A stretch of 64,000 nucleotides of DNA, taken from positions 62,001 to 126,000 of the forward strand of contig JAFUAB010000022.1 of the NCBI GenBank assembly GCA_017460885.1, in the 5' to 3' direction. The notes under the pieces are model-generated. The model saw only the letters and a program-made list of their open reading frames with translations. It was not told the DNA's origin and searched no databases. The position numbers and the translations under genes were made by a program. This DNA is from Lachnospiraceae bacterium. GTDB lineage: Bacteria > Bacillota > Clostridia > Lachnospirales > Lachnospiraceae. This document shows positions 8,117 through 15,958 of the stretch, in pieces. Each line of letters opens with the position of its first letter. Positions within the stretch are counted from its first letter, which is position 1.

Positions 8117-9319
8117 ATGAATATGAACGAATATATAGAGCAGGCAGAGCATGATCTGCTTCATACATATAACAGATATCAGATAGTTCTGGATCACGGT
8201 GACGGAGTTTATCTCTATGACATCGAGGGCAGAAAATATCTGGATTTTGTGGCCGGAATCGCGGTTTTTGCGCTGGGGTATCATTATCCGGGATATGATG
8301 AGACTCTTCATGCCCAGATAGATAAGGTGATACATACTTCGAATTATTACTATAATGTGCCGGCTGTTGAGGCAGCGCGCAAGCTAAAGGCTGCCAGCGG
8401 AATGGACAGAGTATTCTTTACCAATTCCGGAGCCGAGGCCATAGAGGGAGCGATCAAGGCAGCCCGCAAGTATGCTTATCTCAGGGACGGCACTACCGAT
8501 CATGAGATAATCGCTATGGAGCATTCCTTCCACGGACGCACGTTCGGAGCTCTGTCCGTAACGGGAAATGCTCATTACCGTGAGGCTTTTGAGCCCATGA
8601 TCGGAAATATACGCTTTGCAGGGTTAAACGATATAGAGTCCGTAAAGAAGCTGGTTAATGCCAAAACCTGTGCGATATTGCTGGAAACCGTACAGGGAGA
8701 AGGCGGACTTAGACCCGCTGATAAGGAATTCCTTAAAGAGATACGCTCGCTTTGCGATCAGAATGATATATTGCTCATACTTGATGAGATCCAGTGCGGA
8801 ATGGGACGTACGGGGTATATGTATGCGTGGCAGGAGTCCGGCGTAAAGCCGGATATCATGACCACAGCCAAGGCATTGGGCTGCGGAGTGCCTGTAGGCG
8901 CGTTCCTGATGACCGAGAGGGTCGGGGCGAATTCTCTGGCTGCGGGAGATCATGGTACGACCTATGGCGGCAATCCCCTTGCATGTGCCGCTGTCAGCAA
9001 GGTACTGGACATCTTTGATTCGGATGATATCACGGGGCATGTACGCGAGGTAGCTCCTTATCTTGAGGAGAAGCTGGATGCACTTGTGCAGAAATACGAC
9101 TTTATACAGGAAAGAAGGGGAAAGGGCCTGATGCAGGGGCTTAAGTTTGATCGCCCGGTAGCAGACGTTATTAATTCCGCGATGTCCAAAGGACTGATCA
9201 TCATAAATGCCGGGGCCGATATTCTCAGGTTTGTACCGCCGCTTATCATAGAGCGCGAACATATAGACGAGATGATCGATATTCTGTCGCAGGCTATAGA
9301 GGAGACAGCGAGTGCATAG
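8117..9319 (+). CDS. argD: Acetylornithine aminotransferase
   Basis: 400-aa class III PLP aminotransferase. Visible motifs are LDFVAGIAVFALGY, FFTNSGAEAIEGAIKAARKY, HSFHGRTFGALSVTG, LLILDEIQCGMGRTG and TTAKALGCGVPVGAFL, which carries the PLP lysine. It makes N-acetylornithine from the semialdehyde with glutamate. ATG 8117 is chosen over TTG 8111 because AGAGGGG lies 6 nt upstream. The stop overlaps the following gene's GTG start by 8 nt. Confidence 0.96.
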   Translation: MNMNEYIEQAEHDLLHTYNRYQIVLDHGDGVYLYDIEGRKYLDFVAGIAVFALGYHYPGYDETLHAQIDKVIHTSNYYYNVPAVEAARKLKAASGMDRVFFTNSGAEAIEGAIKAARKYAYLRDGTTDHEIIAMEHSFHGRTFGALSVTGNAHYREAFEPMIGNIRFAGLNDIESVKKLVNAKTCAILLETVQGEGGLRPADKEFLKEIRSLCDQNDILLILDEIQCGMGRTGYMYAWQESGVKPDIMTTAKALGCGVPVGAFLMTERVGANSLAAGDHGTTYGGNPLACAAVSKVLDIFDSDDITGHVREVAPYLEEKLDALVQKYDFIQERRGKGLMQGLKFDRPVADVINSAMSKGLIIINAGADILRFVPPLIIEREHIDEMIDILSQAIEETASA

Positions 9320-10820
9320 CTTAGGATCCAGGCTCAGCGCCGCGGTGGCAGTAATACTTGTTACGGTGCTTGTAACTGCTGCTGCCCGCAGTGGTGCTGA
9401 AATCAAATACAATGAAGAAGAGCCGGATCATATTACGACCGAATCAGCATATTCTCTCGGCAAATATACGATGCATCTGTGGTATACGGACGAAAGTCTG
9501 TCGGATTATCTGAATTATGTGGCTGTTGCCTACAATTCTTCCAACGAGGAATATCGTGTTGTTCCTGAGCTTGTGTCGGGACGTGAATACCTGGAGCACA
9601 TATCCGAGGCTTCCATGACGGACGAGGATCTGCCGGATCTGTATATAACCACCAACGATACATTGGTTAAAGCGCACCTGGCGGGCCTGGCCGATCCTAT
9701 AATTCCTCCGGTAGGTACCGATCTCAGGGATGTTTTTTCAAAGACCTCGCTCAATGCGGTTACATTTCACAGTCAGATGATAGCTTATCCTCTGTTTATG
9801 GAATGTTCTGCTCTATGCTATAATTACACCTATCTCAGGGACTGGGCGATGGCAACTCTGGAAGCCGAGAACAGTGCTGTACAGGCGGAGGCTACTGCTG
9901 TCGGAGATGGATCCACACAGACGGAGGCTGCCGATGCCGGGGATGGATCCACACAGACGGAAGCTGCCGATACAGAGGACAGTTCCGTGCCGGCGTTTAC
10001 TGTCGGAGACGAGGAGATTGATGCGTATGTTGAGGCGCATCTGCCGGATTCATATGACCGTCTGCTTGAGTTTTCGGATGCATATGATGCTCCCGAGGGC
10101 GTAGATTCAATCTTTAAGTGGGCGGTAACCGATATTTTCTATAATTATTTTTTTATAGGTGACTCGATCAGTATCGGCGGGGAATTCGGTGACGATACTT
10201 CGGCTATAGACATATATAACGAGGATGCGGTCAGTGGACTTCGCAGTTATCAGGCGCTGAACCAGTTCTTTTCGATCAACACCGATGACGTGAGCTATGA
10301 CGGTCTTATGGACGAGTTTATTGACGGTAAGCTGGTCATGACGATCGCTACCACCGATGCCGTCAAAAGACTGAAAAATGCGGCTAACGAGGGCAGACTT
10401 GAGTTTGAATACCGATTCGCGGCTCTTCCCGATATGAGTGATACGATCCCCGCACGATCTCTGTCGGTAACGGATGCGGTAGCCGTCAACGGTTATTCAC
10501 CCCGAAAGGATGCGGCCAACGATTTCGCCATGTATCTGTGCAGTGCCGACAGCAGGGAACTGTTTGACTGGACGGGCAAGGTATCGACTCTCAAGACGGC
10601 ATCATTCGGAGACGATACCGGCTTTCTGGAGGTTTTCAGGCAGGAATATGAGAGATCGGTCCCGTTGCCCAAAATGATAGAGACCAGTAATTACTGGGTT
10701 AATCTGGAAATGCTGTTTGCTTCCGTATGGAACGGAGATGATCCCGATAAGGAGCTTAAGGAGCTGAACGATCAGATACTGCTTCAGCTTCCCGGACATG
10801 CGCCTGAGGAAGAGCAGTAG
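9312..10820 (+). CDS. Secreted extracellular solute-binding-like protein
   Basis: 502 aa. The N-terminal basic-hydrophobic segment (residues 1-28, SRLSAAVAVILVTVLVTAA) acts as a signal peptide or anchor; there is no lipobox cysteine. The rest has the pattern of family 1 extracellular solute-binding proteins: a first strand TMHLWYTDESLSDYLNYVA, DLPDLYITTN, then later FKWAVTDIFYNYFF and PARSLSVTDAVAVNGYS. The ligand is not predictable. The GTG start overlaps argD by 8 nt and is supported by the signal peptide. Around residues 190-225 there is a 12-residue repeat rich in Gln, Thr, Glu, Ala and Asp. No ABC permease or ATPase is nearby, so it may be a sensor for the downstream two-component system rather than a transporter part. 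Confidence 0.72.
   Translation: MHSLGSRLSAAVAVILVTVLVTAAARSGAEIKYNEEEPDHITTESAYSLGKYTMHLWYTDESLSDYLNYVAVAYNSSNEEYRVVPELVSGREYLEHISEASMTDEDLPDLYITTNDTLVKAHLAGLADPIIPPVGTDLRDVFSKTSLNAVTFHSQMIAYPLFMECSALCYNYTYLRDWAMATLEAENSAVQAEATAVGDGSTQTEAADAGDGSTQTEAADTEDSSVPAFTVGDEEIDAYVEAHLPDSYDRLLEFSDAYDAPEGVDSIFKWAVTDIFYNYFFIGDSISIGGEFGDDTSAIDIYNEDAVSGLRSYQALNQFFSINTDDVSYDGLMDEFIDGKLVMTIATTDAVKRLKNAANEGRLEFEYRFAALPDMSDTIPARSLSVTDAVAVNGYSPRKDAANDFAMYLCSADSRELFDWTGKVSTLKTASFGDDTGFLEVFRQEYERSVPLPKMIETSNYWVNLEMLFASVWNGDDPDKELKELNDQILLQLPGHAPEEEQ
9882..9986 (+). repeat. 36-bp in-frame tandem repeat inside the solute-binding-like gene
   Basis: Two full units (9882-9917, 9918-9953) and a diverged third (9954-9986) encode QAEATAVGDGST, QTEAADAGDGST and QTEAADTEDSS. 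Each full unit carries GATGGATCCACA. The unit is a multiple of three, so copy-number changes would keep the frame and lengthen a flexible linker. Confidence 0.8.
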
Positions 10821-10849
10821 ATAAGTTAATCAAACCGCGCAGGTGGCTT

Positions 10850-10874
10850 CCCTCTTGACAAAAGAGAAAGAGGG
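10850..10874 (+). promoter_or_regulatory. Hairpin that covers the ComEA-like gene's ribosome binding site
   Basis: CCCTCTT (10850-10856) is complementary to AAGAGGG (10868-10874), giving a 7-bp stem with an 11-nt loop. The 3' arm is the Shine-Dalgarno sequence of the gene starting at 10883, so folding would hide it from the ribosome. There is no T-run, so it is not a terminator. Confidence 0.45.
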
Positions 10875-10882
10875 ACTGCGTA

Positions 10883-11683
10883 ATGAATAGATCAATTAAT
10901 ACAATATTAGTAACAGCTGTTATCTGTCTGGCTATGAGCGGCTGCGGCTCCAGAAACTCCGGTTTGTACCATCTTACCGGGGACGGTTCCACGCACAGTG
11001 TTATGTCAACCAATGGAGATGGTTCACCCGATGATGCCGTTTCAAACGGAGAAGCTGCCGCAGACAATGCAGCCTCCGGGCAGACGGAAGCTTCGGGAAA
11101 ACCGGCAGCCTCCGATGTGAGTTCTGCGGATAAAGACGTATCCGCAGCAGGAAATGTTCCGTCCTCCGATATTGCGATATATGTACATATCTGCGGGGCA
11201 GTCAGAAATCCGGGAGTTTACGAGCTTAACACCGGAGATCGCGTGATCGATGCGGTAAAATGTGCGGGCGGATTCACGGACGCTGCCGACGAAGCGTATA
11301 TCAACCTGGCTATGGCGCTGCAGGACGGAATGAAGATCACGGTTCCCACGCTTGAGGAAACGGCGGAATTTGAGCTATTGCCGGAAAAGGTCATAGAGAC
11401 TGACGGTGCATCTGAAGCGGCCGGCAACTCAATCACTCCGTCCGGGACGATGTCAACAGACAATGATACCGCTGCCGGTACGGGCGGAAGGATCAATATC
11501 AATACCGCTGACACTGCGCAGCTGATGACCGTCACCGGAATAGGACAGACCAGGGCTGCGGCTATAATAGCGTACAGAAACGAACACGGAGCATTTGCAA
11601 GCACCGAAGAGATCAAAAATGTATCCGGCATAGGCGATGCCACATACGAAAAACTCAAAGACCAGATCACAACCGGAGATTAA
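10883..11683 (+). CDS. comEA: ComEA-like lipoprotein with SLBB and helix-hairpin-helix domains
   Basis: 266 aa. A lipoprotein signal ending LAMSGC (Cys21) is followed by a Ser/Ala/Asp-rich linker to about residue 90. Next is an SLBB domain (IYVHICGAVRNPGVYELNTGDRVIDAVKCAGGF, about residues 95-150), then a second low-complexity linker. The C-terminal double helix-hairpin-helix domain is INTADTAQLMTVTGIGQTRAAAIIAYR / FASTEEIKNVSGIGDATYEKLK. ComEA binds incoming double-stranded DNA at the cell surface during competence; here it would be lipid-anchored instead of held by a transmembrane helix. comEC is not in the window. It ends 1 nt before the response regulator gene. Confidence 0.87.
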   Translation: MNRSINTILVTAVICLAMSGCGSRNSGLYHLTGDGSTHSVMSTNGDGSPDDAVSNGEAAADNAASGQTEASGKPAASDVSSADKDVSAAGNVPSSDIAIYVHICGAVRNPGVYELNTGDRVIDAVKCAGGFTDAADEAYINLAMALQDGMKITVPTLEETAEFELLPEKVIETDGASEAAGNSITPSGTMSTDNDTAAGTGGRININTADTAQLMTVTGIGQTRAAAIIAYRNEHGAFASTEEIKNVSGIGDATYEKLKDQITTGD

Positions 11684-11684
11684 A

Positions 11685-12392
11685 ATGAGCAGGATATTGA
11701 TAGTAGATGACGAGAAACTGATAGTAAAGGGACTTAAGTTTTCACTCGAGCAGGATGGCCTGGAGGTCGACTGCGCATATGACGGAGAGGAAGGTCTGAA
11801 TAAGATACGTGAAGGTTCATATGATCTGATCCTGCTGGATCTGATGCTTCCCAAGATGAACGGATATGAAGTATGTCAGGAGGTCCGCGGCTTCTCCAAT
11901 GTTCCTATCATCATGCTCACGGCCAAAAGTGAAGATATGGATAAGATCCTCGGACTCGAATACGGGGCAGACGATTATATAACCAAGCCCTTTAACGTGC
12001 TGGAGGTTAAGGCCCGCGTCAAAGCCATAATGCGCAGGGTAGAGTACAAGCCTGCCGCTACGGCTCCGGCAGAGGCACTCAGACCGGCACAGAATGACAG
12101 GCTGGAGTACGGGGATCTGAAGCTGGATACCTCCGGCAGAAGGGCTTATGTAGCGGGCAGGGAGGTCAATCTGACCGCGAAGGAATTCGAACTTCTTGAG
12201 CTTTTTGTAAAGCATCCCAATCAGGTATATACACGTGATAAGCTTCTGGAGCTTGTGTGGGGCGCGGATTATCCCGGAGACGGACGGACCGTGGACGTAC
12301 ATATCCGAAGACTTCGTGAAAAGATCGAGAGCAACCCCGGAGAGCCGGCTTATGTACGGACCAAATGGGGAGTGGGATACTATCTGGCATGA
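11685..12392 (+). CDS. OmpR/PhoB-family response regulator
   Basis: 235 aa. Receiver residues 1-115 have the acidic DDE pocket, phosphoacceptor D52 in LILLDLMLPKMNG, LTAKS and the TKPF lysine. A short Ala/Pro linker leads to a winged-helix domain (about 138-233) with VNLTAKEFELLELFVKHPNQVYTRDKLL and GRTVDVHIRRLREKIE. ATG 11685 directly follows the comEA stop. The stop overlaps the histidine kinase ATG, so the pair is translationally coupled. All phosphorylation residues are intact. The target promoters are unknown. Confidence 0.95.
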   Translation: MSRILIVDDEKLIVKGLKFSLEQDGLEVDCAYDGEEGLNKIREGSYDLILLDLMLPKMNGYEVCQEVRGFSNVPIIMLTAKSEDMDKILGLEYGADDYITKPFNVLEVKARVKAIMRRVEYKPAATAPAEALRPAQNDRLEYGDLKLDTSGRRAYVAGREVNLTAKEFELLELFVKHPNQVYTRDKLLELVWGADYPGDGRTVDVHIRRLREKIESNPGEPAYVRTKWGVGYYLA

Positions 12393-13855
12393 ACAGATTT
12401 CGTGAGCTGATCGCGTATTACAGCAAATATCTGCGCAGTATGAAGCTGTGGCTTTTTATGGGGATCGTAATCATAGGCGTTGTCCCCTGTATAGTGCTGA
12501 GTAAGATCCTGCCGAGAACCTATGTGAAACGCGCGATAGATGTACGTATTTCGGATGTTACCAATCAGCTTCATATCATTTCCGACCATCTGATAACGGT
12601 CAATTTCCTGCAGGTAAGCAGTTCCGAGGTGATAGATGCCGAACTGGCGCAGCTTTCGAACCTGTATGACGGCCGTATCCTTATAATCGATTCGGGTCTG
12701 AGGATCATCAAGGACACATATTCCATTTCACAGAACAAGACCATAATCTCTCCGGAGGTGATACGCGGTCTCAGAGGAGAGACCATATCCAGCTACAATG
12801 ATGATGACGGTTATATAGAGATCGTTGTACCTATCGTGGAGACGCTGACCGGAGCGGACGGGGAGAACATTCAGAATATCCGGGGAGTCATGCTGACGTC
12901 GGTTGCCACAGATACGATATCGGCAACCACAGAGAGACTGCGTGATGTTTCGGATCTGGTCACTTATCTGGCGGCGATCTTTGTGGTTGTGGTGGCATAT
13001 CTGCTCTGCATTGTTCTTACGAAGCCGCTTAAGATCCTGACGGCAGCGATCTCGGACGTCAAGGAGGGTTATACCAGCGAGCCTGTAATGGTCCGGGATT
13101 ATCTGGAGACGGAAAGGATATCGGAAGCCTTTAATACCGTTTATAACCGTATGAAGCTGCTGGACGATTCGAGACAGGAGTTTGTGTCCAATGTGTCACA
13201 CGAGCTCAAAACCCCCATGACGAGCATGAAGGTGCTGGCGGATTCGCTGCTGGTGGATGAGTCTACGCCACCGGAACTTTATCGTGAGTTCATGGAGGAT
13301 ATCACCAAAGAGATCGACCGTGAGAACAAGATCATTTCGGATCTGCTGAGTCTGGTAAAGATGGATAAGACATCGGCGGAGCTCACGATCACCCAGGTAG
13401 ATATCAATGCGCTGATAGAGCTTGTCCTTAAACGTCTTCGTCCGATCGCGCGCAAAAAGGACGTGGAACTTGAATTCGTTTCCATGAGGGCCGTTAATGC
13501 GTCCGTGGATGAGGTAAAGATCTCCCAGATAGTTACCAACCTGGTGGATAACGCCATTAAATACAACAGGGAACAGGGATGGGTAACAGTCACACTGGAT
13601 GCGGATCACCAGTACTTCACCATAGAGGTTAAGGATTCGGGTATGGGGATCCCGGAGGATAGCATCGGACATATCTATGAGAGGTTCTATCGCGTGGACA
13701 AATCCCACTCCCGTGAGATAGGCGGGACCGGACTGGGTCTTGCCATTACCCGCAGTGCCATACTGATGCACCGCGGAACGATCAATGTGGAGAGCAAACC
13801 TGACGAGGGCACAACCTTTACCGTCAGGATCCCTATCGTGTATATAGTGGATTAA
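12389..13855 (+). CDS. Membrane sensor histidine kinase
   Basis: 488 aa. Two transmembrane helices (about residues 19-37 and 190-210) flank an extracytoplasmic sensing domain of about 150 residues. Then come a HAMP linker, a HisKA domain with H271 in VSHELKTPMTSM, and a HATPase domain with the N-box NLVDNAIKY, the G1 box DSGMGIPEDSIGHIYERFYR and GGTGLGLAI. It is the cognate kinase of the regulator upstream, by overlap and orientation. The layout resembles WalK/ResE-type kinases of Firmicutes but lacks a clear PAS domain. Ligand unknown. Confidence 0.95.
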   Translation: MNRFRELIAYYSKYLRSMKLWLFMGIVIIGVVPCIVLSKILPRTYVKRAIDVRISDVTNQLHIISDHLITVNFLQVSSSEVIDAELAQLSNLYDGRILIIDSGLRIIKDTYSISQNKTIISPEVIRGLRGETISSYNDDDGYIEIVVPIVETLTGADGENIQNIRGVMLTSVATDTISATTERLRDVSDLVTYLAAIFVVVVAYLLCIVLTKPLKILTAAISDVKEGYTSEPVMVRDYLETERISEAFNTVYNRMKLLDDSRQEFVSNVSHELKTPMTSMKVLADSLLVDESTPPELYREFMEDITKEIDRENKIISDLLSLVKMDKTSAELTITQVDINALIELVLKRLRPIARKKDVELEFVSMRAVNASVDEVKISQIVTNLVDNAIKYNREQGWVTVTLDADHQYFTIEVKDSGMGIPEDSIGHIYERFYRVDKSHSREIGGTGLGLAITRSAILMHRGTINVESKPDEGTTFTVRIPIVYIVD

Positions 13856-13858
13856 AGG

Positions 13859-14827
13859 ATGAATCACATAGGTTTACATAACACAAAAGTATATGGCATT
13901 ATACGACTTCTCATATGTCTGGTAATGACGATAACTCTGAGCACGGGCTGCGGCAGCAGTGCTTCGTCACCTCCGGCAGATCCGGGAGTATTACAGCTTT
14001 ATTATATAACACCTGATATAGACGGCGTGGTTTCAGTGAATTCCGATATTGATATCACCGGACAGGTCGATCCCGCGACTGTGCTGAAGAGTGTGACCGA
14101 AGCGCTTAAGACGGTTCCGGTCGGAAGCGGATATCATGCGCCTCTGGATGGGAATAATGGTTTTATATCAGCTGTTATCAATGAAAATCAGGCCCTGTTT
14201 GATTTCGGAGATGAATATTCGGGACTGGACAGGATCGAATCCACATTGATCAGGGCAGCGGTGACCAGGAGCGTAACCCAGATAAGCGGTATAGATTCCG
14301 TCATCTTTACTGTAAACGGTCAGCAGCTGCTGGACGATAACGGTATGACTGTAGGTGCGCTGAGTGCGGATATGTTTATCGATAATGCGGGACTTACCAT
14401 TAATCCCGATGAGCGGACGCAGCTTACGCTGTATTTTGCCAACAAGAGCGGAGACAGGCTCGTGAAGGTCAGCAGGATGGTGGTTTATTCGGGCAATATT
14501 TCAATGGATAAGCTTGTGATGAACCAGCTTCTGCTCGGTCCCCAGGAGGGGGAAGACGCGTATCCGGTCATGAATCCGGAAACAAAAGCCATTAACGTCA
14601 CTACACAGGATGGCACTTGTTATGTAAACCTCGATGATTCCTTCCTCGCGCCTTTGTATAATGTAAGCAATGATGTGGCTATCTATTCCATCGTCAATTC
14701 ACTCAGTGAGCTTGGAAATGTTAACAGGGTACAGTTTCTTATCGATTCGGATTCCGATGCCCTGTTCAGGGAGACGGTCAGTCTGAATACACAGTTTGTG
14801 CGCAATCTGGATATAGTAGAGGAGTGA
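13859..14827 (+). CDS. GerMN-domain lipoprotein
   Basis: 322 aa. A signal peptide ends in a lipobox at LSTGC (Cys31). The mature part has two GerMN-like units: one around residues 50-150 with TVLKSVTEALKTVP and DFGDEYSGLDRIESTLIRAAVTRSVTQI, and a second around 180-310 with LTLYFANKSGDRLVKVSR, VMNQLLLGPQEG and YSIVNSLSELGNVNRVQFLID. GerMN was first described in the spore germination protein GerM but is also found in envelope lipoproteins next to two-component systems. It starts 3 nt after the kinase gene, so it is probably a membrane-surface accessory to that system. Confidence 0.86.
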   Translation: MNHIGLHNTKVYGIIRLLICLVMTITLSTGCGSSASSPPADPGVLQLYYITPDIDGVVSVNSDIDITGQVDPATVLKSVTEALKTVPVGSGYHAPLDGNNGFISAVINENQALFDFGDEYSGLDRIESTLIRAAVTRSVTQISGIDSVIFTVNGQQLLDDNGMTVGALSADMFIDNAGLTINPDERTQLTLYFANKSGDRLVKVSRMVVYSGNISMDKLVMNQLLLGPQEGEDAYPVMNPETKAINVTTQDGTCYVNLDDSFLAPLYNVSNDVAIYSIVNSLSELGNVNRVQFLIDSDSDALFRETVSLNTQFVRNLDIVEE

Positions 14828-14829
14828 AT

Positions 14830-14858
14830 TTGCATTTGTATACGATTCACGATATAAT
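14830..14858 (+). promoter_or_regulatory. Near-consensus sigma-A promoter for the NlpC/P60 gene
   Basis: TTGCAT (14830-14835), a 17-bp spacer and a perfect TATAAT (14853-14858), 45 bp before the ATG. It begins 2 bp after the GerMN stop codon. This is one of the strongest promoter-like sequences in the window. Confidence 0.75.
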
Positions 14859-14903
14859 GGACAGACGTTTCGTATGAGTCCTGATTTGTTTGTGTAAGGA
14901 TTT

Positions 14904-15953
14904 ATGAGTACAGGTAACTGTAAGAAAAAGAGAATAACGATATCCGTAACGGCAGTAATATTGGGTATATCCCTGTCATTTGGCTCTTCGACATATGCCG
15001 ATGCCAGGTCTGTTGCGGCTGCCCTGTCCGAAAGCGGCTCCGGTGCGGTGACGCTTTTCGGCAATAAGACCAGGGAGGAGTACCTCAAGGCCAGAGCCGA
15101 TGCGGAGGGAGCAAACTGGGGATATACGAATCTCGGCATATCAAATGTTTCCGATAATCTGAATATCCGTGCACTTCCGGGGGAGGATGGCAAGATAGTC
15201 GGTAAGCTCCCCAAAAACGCGGCATGTGAAGTTCTTGAGGAGGAGAAGGGATGGTCGCATATAAAGTCCGGTGAGGTTGAGGGATACGTTAAAAGCGAAT
15301 ATCTGCTTACCGGTCTTCAGGCCAAGACCAAGGTCAGGGAATTTGCGGAAGACGTTGTGAAGGTTGGCACCGACGGCCTTAATGTCAGAGAGGAACCCAG
15401 TACGGATTCCTCGATAGTTACACAGGTGGCTACCGGAGAGATCCTCGAATATGTGGGAACCGAGGACGGATGGGTATCGGTAATGATTGACGATGAGAAG
15501 GTTTATGTCAGTGCGGATTACGTAGAGGTTACCAGCGAGCTTCGTACGGCGCTGACGATGACCGAGGTGCTCTACGGAGAGGGCGTTTCGGATGTAAGAG
15601 CAGCACTCTGCAATTATGCGCTTCAGTATGTGGGCAATCCGTACGTATGGGGAGGAACCAGTCTCAGCAAAGGCGCCGACTGCTCGGGATTCGTGCTCAG
15701 TGTATTCAGGAATTTCGGTATATCTCTGCCGCATTATTCCGGCTCCCAGGCCAACAGCGGCAAATCGATCACCTTAGGACAGGCTAAGCCAGGTGATCTG
15801 GTATTCTACGGCAAAGGCAAACGTATAAACCATGTGGCTATATACCTCGGTGGCGGCAGGGTCGTCCATGCGTCAAGCCCGCGCACCGGTATCAAGGTTT
15901 CAAACGTTAATTACAGAACTCCGGTCAAGGTAGTTCGTATCCTTCAGGACTAA
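14904..15953 (+). CDS. Secreted NlpC/P60 peptidoglycan hydrolase with two SH3 domains
   Basis: 349 aa. A signal peptide (residues 1-35, cleavage near TYADA) is followed by two bacterial SH3 domains (about 75-130, ISNVSDNLNIRALPGEDGKIVGKLP, and 145-200, TDGLNVREEPSTDSSIVTQVA). The C-terminal NlpC/P60 cysteine peptidase (about 230-349) has catalytic C260 in GADCSGFV and H310 in NHVAIYLG. Such enzymes cut gamma-D-glutamyl bonds in cell-wall stem peptides; the SH3 domains bind the wall. AAGGATTT precedes the ATG. It has its own promoter, and addB begins 5 nt after its stop, so part of the addAB transcript may start here. Confidence 0.95.
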   Translation: MSTGNCKKKRITISVTAVILGISLSFGSSTYADARSVAAALSESGSGAVTLFGNKTREEYLKARADAEGANWGYTNLGISNVSDNLNIRALPGEDGKIVGKLPKNAACEVLEEEKGWSHIKSGEVEGYVKSEYLLTGLQAKTKVREFAEDVVKVGTDGLNVREEPSTDSSIVTQVATGEILEYVGTEDGWVSVMIDDEKVYVSADYVEVTSELRTALTMTEVLYGEGVSDVRAALCNYALQYVGNPYVWGGTSLSKGADCSGFVLSVFRNFGISLPHYSGSQANSGKSITLGQAKPGDLVFYGKGKRINHVAIYLGGGRVVHASSPRTGIKVSNVNYRTPVKVVRILQD

Positions 15954-15958
15954 AGAGC

